Assembly: GCF_003112735.1 (NCBI RefSeq)
Contig: NZ_BFBR01000001.1
Span: 637,369 to 701,368, forward strand
Direction of reading: 5' to 3'
Source: Candidatus Phycosocius bacilliformis
GTDB taxonomy: Bacteria; Pseudomonadota; Alphaproteobacteria; Caulobacterales; Aquidulcibacteraceae
Length of the DNA: 64,000 nucleotides
Shown: positions 1 through 9,026 of the stretch, one piece after another
Numbering within the stretch: the stretch's first letter is position 1
Layout: the number at the start of each line of letters is the position of its first letter
Made by a program: the position numbers and the translations under genes
The notes under the pieces: generated by a model
Database searches by the model: none
What the model saw: the letters and a program-made list of their open reading frames with translations, nothing else
Told to the model about the DNA's origin: nothing

Positions 1-24
1 TGCAGGTACCAAGTCGTCGTATCC

Positions 25-37
25 GCACCTCAGGTGC
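25..37. promoter_or_regulatory. Short palindrome upstream of the XRE gene, possible operator
   Basis: GCACCT and AGGTGC are perfect inverted 6-mers around one central C, 41 bases before the regulator start. XRE regulators often bind such sites near their own gene. Short perfect repeats also arise by chance, so this is weak. Confidence 0.25.
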
Positions 38-78
38 ATGAGTGAGCAGTAACCTTAATCAGTAACGGAGTGTGTAAA

Positions 79-501
79 GTGCCCGCGAGAGAGAACTCAA
101 ACCCACGGAAGGCCGATGATCTCGACCATTTTGTAGCCCAGCGAGTCCGCCGTCAGCGCGACGCCGTTGATATGACACAGGACCAACTGGCCCAAGCTCT
201 GGGAATTTCATTCCAGCAACTTCAGAAATATGAGCGTGGCGTGAACCGGATTTCGGCGTCGCGTCTGTTTCAGATTTCCTGTGTGCTGGGTGTTGGTCCC
301 GAATATTTCTTCGAGGGTGTCGACCCAAGCCAATATGGCTTGTCTTCAAAGTCAGACCGAGGCGAAGGTGCCCAATCTTCAATCTTGAGCCTGATCGCAC
401 AGAATCCAGATGCGACCGATCTGGTGGTTGCGTTTGCGGCAATCAAGTCACCCAAGCAAAGGCAAAAAGCCATTGATTTGGTGAAATTGCTGGCGGATTA
501 A
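79..501 (+). CDS. XRE-family helix-turn-helix transcriptional regulator
   Basis: A small cytoplasmic DNA-binding regulator of about 140 residues. A Cro/CI-type helix-turn-helix covers roughly residues 17-72. The recognition-helix region reads ISFQQLQKYERG followed by NRISASRL, a signature common in alphaproteobacterial regulators of the PraR/StaR kind. The C-terminal half is rich in Ser, Asp and Ala and is probably for dimerisation. An in-frame GTG exists at 70, but GGAG at 67-70 sits 8 bases before the GTG at 79, so I chose 79. A short inverted repeat at 25-37 (GCACCT-C-AGGTGC) just upstream could be an operator for autoregulation; this is inference. Target genes are unknown. Family assignment is secure, a specific name is not. 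Confidence 0.85.
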   Translation: MPARENSNPRKADDLDHFVAQRVRRQRDAVDMTQDQLAQALGISFQQLQKYERGVNRISASRLFQISCVLGVGPEYFFEGVDPSQYGLSSKSDRGEGAQSSILSLIAQNPDATDLVVAFAAIKSPKQRQKAIDLVKLLAD

Positions 502-651
502 GTCGCGGGCTGATGCGGGTGGGGATACCAACTGGTGACCCTACCTGCTGTCCCCGGCCGAATTGAAGCAGCCGGGACAGACGGACGTTTGACGATTTTA
601 TTTTAGGCAGGTTTTCATCATGTTTGTCGACGCGCGCGGGAGAGGTCAGGC

Positions 652-1158
652 ATGACCCGCATCATCCCGATTTTTCTGGCCCTATTGGTTGCCGTAGGTG
701 CGGCCTATTGGTTCTTTAAGCCTGCACCGGATATTCGATTTACCCGGTTTGAGACCGAACTACGCGAAATCGGAAAGTCTGGTAAACTTATCAGGAAAGT
801 ACCGCGTAACAGCAAAGTTGAAGTGGTGCAGGAATTGACCGAGTCCGGTGTGGCCGTGGCTTTTGTCGACACAAACGTCGGCGGCGTGATCAACTTGGCC
901 GATTTGGATACAGATCGCCGTCCCGTCCTTACCGGAGCCTATGTGGCAAAGGCCTTGGTCGAGCCTGTGAAGTTGCGGGCTGAACCTTCGCCACTTGCCC
1001 CAATCGTTGCCGAAATTCCGGCACGTGAATTGATCCAAATCTGGGGGCAAACCGAAACCCCGAGCGGCAAATGGGCAGAGATTACCCGGCACAAGGACAA
1101 AGCCGTGGGCTATCTGCCGGTCAAAGACCTGGAAGCTGCCTCCCATCAATTGCGCTAG
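652..1158 (+). CDS. Membrane-anchored bacterial SH3-like domain protein
   Basis: A 168-residue protein with an N-terminal hydrophobic segment (about residues 4-22, uncleaved anchor or signal peptide) and a C-terminal region (about 95-162) that looks like a bacterial SH3 domain: VKLRAEPSPLAPIVAEIP, then a Trp-Gly pair, then GKWAEI and GYLPV near the end. Such domains usually bind peptidoglycan or cell-wall peptides, so a periplasmic location is likely. The start ATG at 652 follows a purine-rich GGGAGAGG. It stands alone between the XRE gene and a minus-strand pair. No enzyme motif is visible; the role is unknown. Confidence 0.7.
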   Translation: MTRIIPIFLALLVAVGAAYWFFKPAPDIRFTRFETELREIGKSGKLIRKVPRNSKVEVVQELTESGVAVAFVDTNVGGVINLADLDTDRRPVLTGAYVAKALVEPVKLRAEPSPLAPIVAEIPARELIQIWGQTETPSGKWAEITRHKDKAVGYLPVKDLEAASHQLR

Positions 1159-1173
1159 TTGGGCTGTTTGGAA

Positions 1174-2154
1174 TTACAGACCCGGCAATAGAATGGTCGC
1201 GCCAACGGTCTGGCGCGTTTCGAGCGCCCGATGGGCTTCGGCCGCCTGCTCCAAGCTATATCGTGCCCCAATCACGGGACGGATGGCCCCGGATATAACG
1301 TGGCTGAACAAGTCCTCAGCGGCTTGATCCAGTTCGGCGGTTGTGGCGACGTAGTCGAACAATGTTGGGCGGGTCAGAAACAGAGAGCCCCGACGGGATA
1401 GTTCCAACGGAGAAATCGCCGCCGGCGGGCCTGACGCATTTCCAAAGCTGACCACGAGACCGCGACGGGCAGCACAGTCCAACGAGGCAGAAAGCGTGTC
1501 AGCCCCAACTGAATCATAGACAATCACGCATCCACGGCCCTGTGTGAGGTCTTTGACCCGCTCCACGAGTGGTTCAGTCCGGTACAGAATCGTTTCAGCA
1601 CATCCATGTTCGCGTGCCAGGGCTGCTTTGTCATCAGAGCCGACCGTGCCGATAACGCGCACCCCCAAATGGGCCAGCCAATCACAGGCAATCAAACCGA
1701 CACCCCCGGCAGCCGCATGAAACAAGACCGTATCACCTGACTTTAAAGGGCGAAGGCGCTGGATCAGGAATTCTGCCGTTAGGCCTTTGAGCAGGATGGC
1801 CGCAGCGGTTTCAAGGTCAATCCCATCGGGAACATGGACGGCCTTGCCCTCGGGAACACATGCATAATCCGCATAGGCACCTACCGGACCAAGGCAGAAG
1901 GCAACTTTGTCACCGGGCTGAAAACGGGTGACGTCATCGCCAACATCCTCGACAACCCCGGCCCCCTCCAATCCCAATCCTGTTGGAAGAGGCAGAGGAT
2001 AAAGGCCGGTGCGTTGATAGATATCGATGAAATTCAGACCGCACGCGGCCATGCGAATGAGAATTTCTCCAGGTTTTGGACGCGGTATGGCGACGTCTCG
2101 GAGTTCAAGTACGTCGGGACCGCCAAGCTGGCTAAGCCCAACCTGACGCATCAT
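1174..2154 (-). CDS. NAD(P)H:quinone oxidoreductase, zinc-free MDR family
   Basis: A 326-residue medium-chain reductase of the zeta-crystallin/quinone oxidoreductase group. The N-terminal GroES-like half carries GLNFIDIYQR and the Gly-rich GLGLEGAGVV. The Rossmann half has the nucleotide-binding AAAGGVGL at about residues 147-154. The zinc ligands of alcohol dehydrogenases are absent, as expected for this group, which reduces quinones or enones with NADPH. Its ATG overlaps the stop of the upstream dienelactone hydrolase in an ATGA arrangement, so the two are translationally coupled and may act on related carbonyl or lactone compounds (inference). The true substrate cannot be read from the sequence. 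Confidence 0.88.
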   Translation of the reverse strand: MMRQVGLSQLGGPDVLELRDVAIPRPKPGEILIRMAACGLNFIDIYQRTGLYPLPLPTGLGLEGAGVVEDVGDDVTRFQPGDKVAFCLGPVGAYADYACVPEGKAVHVPDGIDLETAAAILLKGLTAEFLIQRLRPLKSGDTVLFHAAAGGVGLIACDWLAHLGVRVIGTVGSDDKAALAREHGCAETILYRTEPLVERVKDLTQGRGCVIVYDSVGADTLSASLDCAARRGLVVSFGNASGPPAAISPLELSRRGSLFLTRPTLFDYVATTAELDQAAEDLFSHVISGAIRPVIGARYSLEQAAEAHRALETRQTVGATILLPGL

Positions 2155-2837
2155 GACAAATGCTCATCAAAGAAGGCAATCGTCCGCTGGTGGGCGAGGG
2201 CCGCCCCTGCAGCATCATAATGCTGGCCGCCAATACGCGCGAACGCATGATCAAGGCCATCATAGACATACAGATGAATGTGATCCTGGCCTGATAAGCC
2301 GGTCTTCATTGCGGCCTGTGCATCCTTATTCACAAAGGAATCTTCTGAGGCGACATGCAACAAAAGGGGCTTGGTCTGTGGCCCGACTTCGGCCAGCCGA
2401 TCTTGAATACCCACACCATAATAGCTGACGCTGGCGGTAATGGAGGTGCGTGTGGCGGTCAAATAGGCCAGAAGTCCGCCCAGACAATAGCCGACTGCGC
2501 CGACCTTCTGGTGAGTTTTCTGAAGATAGTCGATGGTAGCCTGAATATCGACTATGCCAGTATCGACATTAAACTTACCAAAATAGTCAAAGGCTTTCTG
2601 CCACTCTTCCGGCGTTTGATCTGTGATATCAATACCTGGCTGAATGCGCCAGAACAGGTCTGGCACAACGGCAAGATAACCCTGTTCGGCATAGACATCG
2701 GCAAGATCGCGCATGACTTTATTGACGCCGAAAATCTCTTGGATAACGACCAAGGCACGGCCATTTGGCCGGTTAGGCGTAGCGACATAGGCTTGGAATT
2801 CGCCATCAGGTCCGGTGATCGTGACATACGCGCCCAT
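2151..2837 (-). CDS. Dienelactone hydrolase family protein
   Basis: A 228-residue cytoplasmic alpha/beta hydrolase of the dienelactone hydrolase family. The expected catalytic triad is visible: Cys118 in GYCLGG, Asp166 in ASEDSF and His197 in LDHAFAR. The early QEIFG (Glu34) is also typical; that Glu holds the nucleophile Cys in its resting state. Family members hydrolyse lactones or small esters such as carboxymethylenebutenolide, but most chromosomal copies have no known substrate. It is the first gene of a two-gene minus-strand unit with the quinone oxidoreductase. A second, exported member of the family lies at 50.8 kb. Confidence 0.88.
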   Translation of the reverse strand: MGAYVTITGPDGEFQAYVATPNRPNGRALVVIQEIFGVNKVMRDLADVYAEQGYLAVVPDLFWRIQPGIDITDQTPEEWQKAFDYFGKFNVDTGIVDIQATIDYLQKTHQKVGAVGYCLGGLLAYLTATRTSITASVSYYGVGIQDRLAEVGPQTKPLLLHVASEDSFVNKDAQAAMKTGLSGQDHIHLYVYDGLDHAFARIGGQHYDAAGAALAHQRTIAFFDEHLS

Positions 2838-2932
2838 ATGTGTATCCTCTCCAAATCAGATTGTGCTCTGTCCCGGCTTGAACTGGCCCGATTGCGGCCC
2901 CAAGTCTGGGTTTACGGCTAAGACCTAGTCGT

Positions 2933-2958
2933 AAGACCGATAGAAGACAATCGGTTTT
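2933..2958. other. Hairpin in the divergent 2.84-3.03 kb gap
   Basis: AAGACCGAT and ATCGGTTTT pair as nine base pairs with one G-U around an 8-base loop. It lies between the divergent hydrolase and DUF6489 genes, so it may be an operator or a leader structure. Read on the plus strand it ends in a run of four T, but no plus-strand gene precedes it. Function unknown. Confidence 0.25.
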
Positions 2959-3034
2959 GGTGCCAAGGCTGGCAGTAAGGCCGGACAGCAAGCGCGGTTC
3001 CGGACTGCCCGCTGCGGATTGGGAGATTTCTGAC

Positions 3035-3328
3035 ATGAAAGTCAGCATTGAAGTGGATTTGACACCGAGCGAGGCGCGCGAATTATTGGGCATGCCCAAT
3101 TTGACGGCCATTCAGGAAACTTTCGTTGGAATCGCCAAGGATAAGCTTGAAAAGACTGGGAATTTGGTTGATGTGGAGCCGATGCTGAAGACCTGGACCG
3201 GTCTTGGTGGGGTCGCCACGGAGGCCTTTGGTGCGCTGGTGGGTGCCGCCCTGAAAGTTGCAACAAGCGACCTACCCACCAAGCCGTCGGCATCACCAGA
3301 CAAGAGCACCAGCGACAAGAAATCGTGA
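3035..3328 (+). CDS. DUF6489-like small protein
   Basis: A 97-residue protein beginning MKVSIEVDLTPSEAREL and reading on to LLGMPNL, a pattern I associate with the alphaproteobacterial DUF6489 family (assignment from memory). An upstream in-frame start at 2957 is possible, but GGGAG at 3021-3025 sits 9 bases before the ATG at 3035 and the family begins here. It has no membrane segment or enzyme motif; the tail is Ser/Lys/Asp-rich and probably disordered. Its TGA overlaps the GTG start of mnmE, so the two are coupled. Function is unknown. Confidence 0.65.
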   Translation: MKVSIEVDLTPSEARELLGMPNLTAIQETFVGIAKDKLEKTGNLVDVEPMLKTWTGLGGVATEAFGALVGAALKVATSDLPTKPSASPDKSTSDKKS

Positions 3329-4638
3329 GCACTCACACGATTGTGGCCCCGGCATCAGGTCCTGGGCCTGCCGGGGTCAGCATCATCCGCTTGTCGGGGC
3401 CGGCATGTGCGGCCGTCGGGATGGCGCTATTGGGCGGCCTGCCACCACCGCGACAGGCGCGCTTGGTGCGGGTTTTGGATCCGGACGGTGCACCAATTGA
3501 TCGGGCTTTAGCGTTGTTTTTCAAGGCGCCGCACAGTTTTACCGGTGAAGATGTGCTTGAGCTGCACGTGCATGGTGGTCCCGCCGTTGTGCGTGACACA
3601 TTGGCTGCCTGCTTGGCGGTGGAGGGCGTGCGTTTGGCTGAGCCGGGCGCATTTAGCCGGCGGGCTTTCCAAAATGGCAAAATGGACCTGACCGCCGCAG
3701 AAGGCCTTGCTGATCTCGTTGAAGCTGAAACCGCCGCCCAACGCAAACAGGCGCTGCGCCAAATGGAGGGGGCGTTGGCCGGTGAAGTCGAGCGGTGGCG
3801 TGAGACAATTATTGATAGCCTGGCCGATGCAGAAGGCGATATTGATTTTCCTGATGAGGACTTGCCGCCTGGCCTTAGCCTGCGCGCCCGTGAGCGGATT
3901 GCAGCTTTGCGGGCCAGCCTTACAGGCTTTCTCGATGATTCCCGGCGGGCAGAGCGGGTGCGGTCTGGGTTTCAGGTGGTCATCATCGGCCGGCCAAACG
4001 CTGGCAAATCAAGTTTAATCAATCAGTTAGCACAGCGAGACGCGGCGATTGTTTCAGCAAAGCCTGGAACAACACGTGACATTGTCGATGTGCGCGTGGT
4101 ATTGGGCGGGATGGTTGTGCTTGTGTCGGACACCGCTGGGCTGCGGACGTCGCAAGATGAGATTGAGGCGGAAGGCATAAGGCGGGCGCGACAACGGGCA
4201 TTGGATGCAGATTTACGACTGGGCCTTCTGACCCATGAAGATGAGCGCGCTGAGTTTGCCGATTTGATGCGGCCCGGGGATGTTTGGCTTTTAGGTCAGG
4301 CCGATCGCATCGCTTGGCCGGCAGCTGGTTCGGACGAGATTGTGATTTCAAGCGTGACCCGACAGGGGCTTGTGCAGCTCGAAGAGCTTATTGCTACGCG
4401 GGCGCAACAAGATGCTGCGCGATCAGAAGCACCACCATTGACACGGTTGCGTCACCAAGAAGCGGTTCGCGAAGCCGTGTCTGCACTCGACCGCGCCCTC
4501 AATGCCCCGGCAGAGGCCGCGGAACTTGTGGCGGAGGATTTGCGGCTTGCGGCGCGATCCCTCGGACGGATTACTGGCCGTGTTGATATTGAAGATGTGT
4601 TGGACCGATTGTTCTCACAATTCTGCATCGGCAAATAG
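3325..4638 (+). CDS. mnmE: tRNA uridine-5-carboxymethylaminomethyl modification GTPase MnmE
   Basis: A 437-residue GTPase that, with MnmG, installs the (carboxymethyl)aminomethyl group on U34 of certain tRNAs. The N-terminal tetrahydrofolate-binding domain starts TIVAPASGPGPAGVSIIRLSG. The helical domain encloses the G domain: G1 GRPNAGKSS at 222-230, G2 PGTTRD near 247-252, G3 DTAGL at 269-273. The C-terminal FCIGK supplies the invariant Cys. The G4 position reads GQAD (324-327) where NKxD is expected, so base recognition may differ; the rest looks intact. Start is GTG, overlapping the upstream stop. It heads the mnmE-mnmG-rsmG-parA-parB block. Confidence 0.96.
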   Translation: MSTHTIVAPASGPGPAGVSIIRLSGPACAAVGMALLGGLPPPRQARLVRVLDPDGAPIDRALALFFKAPHSFTGEDVLELHVHGGPAVVRDTLAACLAVEGVRLAEPGAFSRRAFQNGKMDLTAAEGLADLVEAETAAQRKQALRQMEGALAGEVERWRETIIDSLADAEGDIDFPDEDLPPGLSLRARERIAALRASLTGFLDDSRRAERVRSGFQVVIIGRPNAGKSSLINQLAQRDAAIVSAKPGTTRDIVDVRVVLGGMVVLVSDTAGLRTSQDEIEAEGIRRARQRALDADLRLGLLTHEDERAEFADLMRPGDVWLLGQADRIAWPAAGSDEIVISSVTRQGLVQLEELIATRAQQDAARSEAPPLTRLRHQEAVREAVSALDRALNAPAEAAELVAEDLRLAARSLGRITGRVDIEDVLDRLFSQFCIGK

Positions 4639-4674
4639 GCGGTGCGAGTAGCCGCAAAGTTTGACGCGACAGCT

Positions 4675-4690
4675 TGTTTCACGTGAAACA
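4675..4690. other. parS: parS centromere site 1
   Basis: The 16-base perfect palindrome TGTTTCACGTGAAACA is the canonical chromosomal parS sequence. It lies in the 135 bp gap between mnmE and mnmG, about 3.4 kb before parB. ParB loads here, spreads with CTP and marks the origin region for segregation by ParA. It could also influence mnmG transcription, since ParB would cover its promoter. Confidence 0.96.
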
Positions 4691-4773
4691 GTCTGAAGGA
4701 ACGAGTCGACCTGTGGCATAAGTTTCGCTATGGAGGCCCCCCTCCCTTTCTATACCTATGCGAGACCGGCATC

Positions 4774-6645
4774 GTGACCCACAGCAGGTTTGACACCATT
4801 ATCATTGGCGGCGGCCATGCAGGCTGTGAAGCGGCAGCGGCCAGTGCGCGCGCCGGGGCCAAAACTCTTTTGGTCACACACAAGGCCAGCACGATTGGTG
4901 AAATGTCGTGCAACCCCGCGATTGGCGGATTGGGCAAGGGTCACCTCGTGCGTGAGATCGATGCGCTTGACGGCATTATGGGGAAGGCGGCTGACGCGGC
5001 TGGGATTCAATTTCGAATGTTGAATCGCTCCAAAGGGCCCGCCGTACGTGGGCCCCGTGCCCAAGCGGACCGCAAGCTTTATCGCCAAGCTATTCAGGAT
5101 CTGTTGGCCGAGCAAGGAAATCTGACAATTCTGAGCGCAGCGGTTGAGGATCTTATTCTGACGGATGGTCATTGTGCCGGTGTCGTGCTGGCCGATGGAA
5201 CGCGCATCATGGCGGGGGCTGTTGTCCTGACAACGGGCACCTTCCTTAATGGGATGATCCATCTGGGTCAAAAGACATGGCCAGCCGGTCGAATTGATGA
5301 AGCTCCGGCGATCGGCTTGGCCCAAACGCTTTATCGACTTGGTTTGCCCATGGGGCGGCTCAAGACTGGCACACCCGCCCGCCTTGATGGACGGACAATC
5401 GATTACTCGGTTTGCGAGATTCAACCCGGTGATGCGCCGCCAGTTCCATTCTCTTTCCTGAATGAGGTCATCACCACACCCCAAGTGCCCTGTTGGATCA
5501 CGTGGACTACCCCACAAACCCACCAGATCATACGCGATAATCTGCATTTGTCGGCTGTATATGGCGGGGCGATTGAGGGGCGAGGGCCGCGTTACTGTCC
5601 GTCGATTGAGGACAAGATTGTTCGCTTTTCGGATAAGGACCGGCATCAGATCTTCCTCGAACCCGAGGGGCTTGATGACCCAACCATTTATCCAAACGGC
5701 ATTTCGACCTCATTTCCGGAGGAAATTCAGGCTGCTTTCATGCGCACAATTCCTGGTCTCGAACGGGTTGAGATCCTGCGCTATGCTTATGCAATTGAAT
5801 ATGACTATGTCGATCCGCGTGCGCTCGGTGCCGATCTGTCGGTGCAGTCTGTTCCGGGTCTTTATCTGGCAGGGCAGATTAATGGCACAACCGGCTATGA
5901 AGAGGCCGCAGCACAGGGGCTTGTTGCCGGTTTAAATGCTGCGCGCCGGGTTGGCGGGCAGGACCCGGTCCATTTCCGCCGCGATGAGGCCTATATTGGG
6001 GTGATGATTGATGACCTGATCACCCGTGGTGTGTCTGAGCCATATCGGATGTTCACGTCGCGCGCTGAGTATCGCTTGACCTTGCGGGCCGACAACGCCG
6101 ATCAACGTCTGACCCCACTTGGCGTTTCGCTGGGTCTGGTAGGCCCAACACGGGCTGCCGCCTTCTTGGCGAAGCTTGAAGAGATTGAAGCGGCGATGAC
6201 CCTCGCCAAGTCACGCCTGATTTCGCCAACCGAGGCCAACCGTTTCGGCCTGCCCGTCAATCAAGATGGCCGCAAGCGCAGCCTTTTGGAGTTGATCGCG
6301 CATCCGCAGATCGGTCTTGATCGCTTGGTCGATCTCTTCCCTGACTTGGCGGCCCTATCAGCACGTGCTCGGACGCATCTCGAAACAGAAGCCGTCTATT
6401 GTGGCTATTTGGATCGCCAGCAGGCCGATATTCTGGCATTTCGCCGCGATGAGGAATTGGGATTGCCCGCCGATCTCGACTACCAAGCGATCGGCGGACT
6501 CTCGAACGAGGTGCGTGAGAAGCTCAGCAAGGTCCGGCCCAGCACTGTGGGTCAAGCCGCCCGGATCGAGGGTATGACCCCAGGGGCCCTAACTGCACTT
6601 CTTGCATATGTCCGGCGGGGAGCAACAGCTCGTGTCAGCGCCTAA
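4774..6645 (+). CDS. mnmG: tRNA uridine-5-carboxymethylaminomethyl modification enzyme MnmG (GidA)
   Basis: A 623-residue FAD enzyme, partner of MnmE in wobble U34 modification. The N-terminal dinucleotide fold is [10 protein letters not shown] at about residues 12-21. The family signature follows with the reactive Cys46 ([15 protein letters not shown]), then RGPRAQADR. Later blocks [15 protein letters not shown], and [10 protein letters not shown] with GYEEAAAQG are all present, and length matches the family. The start is the GTG at 4774; no better ATG lies near. The preceding gap holds parS site 1. The 3' end overlaps rsmG by 14 bases. Confidence 0.97.
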   Translation: MTHSRFDTIIIGGGHAGCEAAAASARAGAKTLLVTHKASTIGEMSCNPAIGGLGKGHLVREIDALDGIMGKAADAAGIQFRMLNRSKGPAVRGPRAQADRKLYRQAIQDLLAEQGNLTILSAAVEDLILTDGHCAGVVLADGTRIMAGAVVLTTGTFLNGMIHLGQKTWPAGRIDEAPAIGLAQTLYRLGLPMGRLKTGTPARLDGRTIDYSVCEIQPGDAPPVPFSFLNEVITTPQVPCWITWTTPQTHQIIRDNLHLSAVYGGAIEGRGPRYCPSIEDKIVRFSDKDRHQIFLEPEGLDDPTIYPNGISTSFPEEIQAAFMRTIPGLERVEILRYAYAIEYDYVDPRALGADLSVQSVPGLYLAGQINGTTGYEEAAAQGLVAGLNAARRVGGQDPVHFRRDEAYIGVMIDDLITRGVSEPYRMFTSRAEYRLTLRADNADQRLTPLGVSLGLVGPTRAAAFLAKLEEIEAAMTLAKSRLISPTEANRFGLPVNQDGRKRSLLELIAHPQIGLDRLVDLFPDLAALSARARTHLETEAVYCGYLDRQQADILAFRRDEELGLPADLDYQAIGGLSNEVREKLSKVRPSTVGQAARIEGMTPGALTALLAYVRRGATARVSA

Positions 6646-7300
6646 GGATGACCGCGACCGCGAGGCCGTCCAAGTCAGACTCATGAATGCTTATGGTGTT
6701 TCACGTGAAACACTCCGTCGATTTGAATCCTATGAGGCCCTACTGACCAAATGGGCTCCGCGGATCAATCTCGTCGGTGCGTCAACGCTTTCAGCTTTTT
6801 GGCAGCGACATATTCTTGATTCAGTGCAGATCCTGCCTCTGGCGAGCCCACAGGCGCAGACTTGGGTCGACTTCGGCACCGGGGCTGGCTTTCCAGGATT
6901 GGTGCTTGCCGCACTTCTGGCCGAGCGGGGATCCGCGCAAGTCCAACTGGTAGAGGCCAGCGCAAAGCGTTGCGCTTTCTTGCGTGAAGCGGCACGCGCG
7001 ATGGAAATCACGGTCGAAATCACCCACGCCAAACTGGAGGCAGTGACACCACGCCCGGTCGATGTGGTTACGGCCCGCGCCTTTACAGCCCTTGACCGCC
7101 TTCTTGCCTATGCCGCGCCATGGCAAGGCCCAGCCACACAAGCACTGTTTCCAAAAGGGGAAGAAGTGTCAGCCGAACTTGAACAGGCCTCGACAAATTG
7201 GCTCTTTACGTCGACAATCCACCCATCGGCGAGTGACACACGCGGTTGTGTCCTCGAGATCACCAACTGGCAATCCAAGGCAGGACCCACATCGTCATGA
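6632..7300 (+). CDS. rsmG: 16S rRNA (guanine(527)-N(7))-methyltransferase RsmG (GidB)
   Basis: A 222-residue SAM-dependent methyltransferase that makes m7G527 in 16S rRNA. The SAM-binding [11 protein letters not shown] is at about residues 80-90, preceded by INLVG and RHILDS, both family hallmarks. Upstream TTG and ATG codons exist at 6602 and 6608, but GGGGAG at 6617-6622 is 9 bases before the GTG at 6632, so I chose that start, which lies inside the end of mnmG. The codons for GVSRETL contain a perfect parS site, so DNA for chromosome segregation and protein sequence are superimposed. The TGA overlaps the parA ATG. Confidence 0.95.
   Translation: MSAPKDDRDREAVQVRLMNAYGVSRETLRRFESYEALLTKWAPRINLVGASTLSAFWQRHILDSVQILPLASPQAQTWVDFGTGAGFPGLVLAALLAERGSAQVQLVEASAKRCAFLREAARAMEITVEITHAKLEAVTPRPVDVVTARAFTALDRLLAYAAPWQGPATQALFPKGEEVSAELEQASTNWLFTSTIHPSASDTRGCVLEITNWQSKAGPTSS
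6697..6712. other. parS: parS centromere site 2, inside the rsmG coding sequence
   Basis: A second perfect TGTTTCACGTGAAACA, extended by one matching base pair on each side (6696-6713). It lies early in rsmG and encodes part of GVSRETL. It is about 2 kb from site 1 and 1.4 kb before parB. parS inside gidB-type genes is known from other bacteria; here the two sites bracket mnmG. Confidence 0.96.
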
Positions 7301-8106
7301 AAAAGACACGCGTCATTGCAGTGGCCAATCAGAAGGGCGGGGTCGGAAAGACCACGACCGCCATTAATCTTGCGACCGCCTTGGCAGCCGTTGGTGAATC
7401 TGTGCTCATTCTGGATATCGACGCACAAGGAAATGCGTCCACAGGATTGGGTGTTGCGGCATCTTCGCGCAAACTGACCTCTTATGATGTGATCATGGAT
7501 GAAGCATCTCTCGCCGAAGCCGCGATTGCAACGCGCATACCCAATTTGTCGGTCATACCGGCAAGTGTTGATCTGGCCGGGGTCGAGACCGAATTGGCCC
7601 AAGCGGTGAACCGAGCTTTCCGACTGCGGGATGCCTTGGCGCGACACCGGGTGGATGTCAGCCGCGGGGATGCCACACATTATGATTTCATCTTGATCGA
7701 TTGCCCGCCGTCGCTCAATGTTGTCACCATCAATGCAATGACAGCCGCCGATGCGGTCCTGGTGCCGCTGCAGTGTGAGTTTTTTGCCCTTGAAGGCCTC
7801 ACCCAGCTGATGCGCACCGTCGATTTGGTCAAAGGGTCGCTCAACCCAGCACTTGAAATCCAGGGCATCGTGCTGACCATGTATGATCAGCGCAATAATC
7901 TGTCCGATCAGGTTGCCATGGATGTGCGCACACATTTGGGCGATAAAGTCTATGCAACCGTGATTCCCCGCAATGTCCGGGTGTCCGAAGCCCCGTCTTT
8001 TGGCAAACCCGCTTTGCTCTATGATCACAAGTGTTCGGGCAGTCAGGCCTATATGCGGCTGGCCAGTGAAGTCCTGCAACGCGAACGTACAAGGTTAGCA
8101 GCATGA
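7297..8106 (+). CDS. parA: Chromosome-partitioning ATPase ParA
   Basis: A 269-residue deviant-Walker ATPase that binds DNA nonspecifically as an ATP dimer and moves ParB-parS complexes. The Walker A box is KGGVGKTT at residues 13-20, including the signature first Lys. Then come DIDAQGNAS and FILIDCPPSL. The short N-terminus, lacking a helix-turn-helix, marks it as a chromosomal (type Ib, Soj-like) ParA. The ATG at 7297 overlaps the rsmG stop; an in-frame upstream start at 7246 would only add residues with no family match. It is followed with a 4-base overlap by parB. Confidence 0.97.
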   Translation: MKKTRVIAVANQKGGVGKTTTAINLATALAAVGESVLILDIDAQGNASTGLGVAASSRKLTSYDVIMDEASLAEAAIATRIPNLSVIPASVDLAGVETELAQAVNRAFRLRDALARHRVDVSRGDATHYDFILIDCPPSLNVVTINAMTAADAVLVPLQCEFFALEGLTQLMRTVDLVKGSLNPALEIQGIVLTMYDQRNNLSDQVAMDVRTHLGDKVYATVIPRNVRVSEAPSFGKPALLYDHKCSGSQAYMRLASEVLQRERTRLAA

Positions 8107-9026
8107 GCGACGAAACCGACATTTCCCCCAAAACAAAGGCAGATGCACGCCCGGCCCGCGGCTTGGGACGCGGCTTATCGGCTCTGCTCGGTGACGCCGA
8201 GACCACCCGCCCCTCGGATGAGCGGCCCGCTGATACTGGCCCGCGCGAGATCGGGCTTGATCTCATCATTCGCAATCCTCAACAGCCCCGCCGTCAATTT
8301 GCCGAAGAGGACTTGCAGACCTTGGCGGAGTCCATTCGGCTGCACGGCATCTTACAGCCCTTGCTCTTGCGCCCGTTAGACGATGGCACCGGTCGGTATG
8401 AAATTGTCGCCGGAGAGCGCCGGTGGCGTGCAGCCCAGCGTGCCGGTCTGCATGCTGTCCCAGCACTGATCCGCACCTTTGATGATTTGGCGACGCTTGA
8501 GGTTGCAATCGTTGAAAATGTGCAGCGGGCCGATTTGAACCCGATCGAAGAAGCCCTTGCCTTTCAACAATTAGCCGAGCGCTTTGGCCGAACCCAACAG
8601 GCGATCGCGGATACGGTCGGCAAAAGCCGCGCCCATGTCGCCAATATGATGCGGTTGCTTGGATTACCTGAAGCCGTAAAGGACCTCGTGCGATCTGGCG
8701 AGTTAAGCGCCGGTCACGCCCGCACGCTTTTGGGTGTGGCAGATCCATTGGCTGCGGCACGCAGCATCCTTGAACGTGGTTTAAGTGTGCGCGATGCCGA
8801 AAAACTCGCCACCCGAGCCGACTCGATCGGCCGATCTGGCACCACCCGCAGCGATGATGCGGCAGATACCGACTCCAAAGCCTTGGCACATGATTTGTCA
8901 GCCGCCTTGGGCCTTGATGTCAGCCTCGCCCACAAGGGCAATAAGGGTGGCGCGCTGACCATTCATTATCGCAGCCTCGATCAACTTGATGATCTTTGCC
9001 GCAAACTAACTGCTCTGGCCCGCTAA
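8103..9026 (+). CDS. parB: Chromosome-partitioning protein ParB (CTPase clamp)
   Basis: A 307-residue parS-binding protein. The N-terminus has RGLGRGLSALLG (about 19-30), the region that stimulates ParA. The CTP-binding boxes are GERRWRA at 104-110 and ENVQRADLNP at 138-147. A helix-turn-helix for parS recognition lies near 163-187 (RTQQAIADTVGKSRAHVAN), followed by a linker rich in Asp and Ser and a C-terminal dimerisation domain. All match the chromosomal ParB family. Both cognate parS sites lie upstream in the same block. The stop codon overlaps that of the convergent ribD by 4 bases. Confidence 0.97.
   Translation: MSDETDISPKTKADARPARGLGRGLSALLGDAETTRPSDERPADTGPREIGLDLIIRNPQQPRRQFAEEDLQTLAESIRLHGILQPLLLRPLDDGTGRYEIVAGERRWRAAQRAGLHAVPALIRTFDDLATLEVAIVENVQRADLNPIEEALAFQQLAERFGRTQQAIADTVGKSRAHVANMMRLLGLPEAVKDLVRSGELSAGHARTLLGVADPLAAARSILERGLSVRDAEKLATRADSIGRSGTTRSDDAADTDSKALAHDLSAALGLDVSLAHKGNKGGALTIHYRSLDQLDDLCRKLTALAR

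Noticed and set aside
548..580. Hairpin CTGTCCCCGGC / GCCGGGACAG after the XRE gene as terminator
   Set aside because: One bulge, a 12-base loop and the nearest T tract is 17 bases away, so it is not a convincing terminator.
4756..5646. A 296-residue minus-strand frame opposite mnmG
   Set aside because: Shadow of a well-identified gene; no family resemblance.
7108..8079. A 323-residue minus-strand frame opposite rsmG and parA
   Set aside because: Antisense to confident genes, with His- and Cys-rich low-quality sequence.
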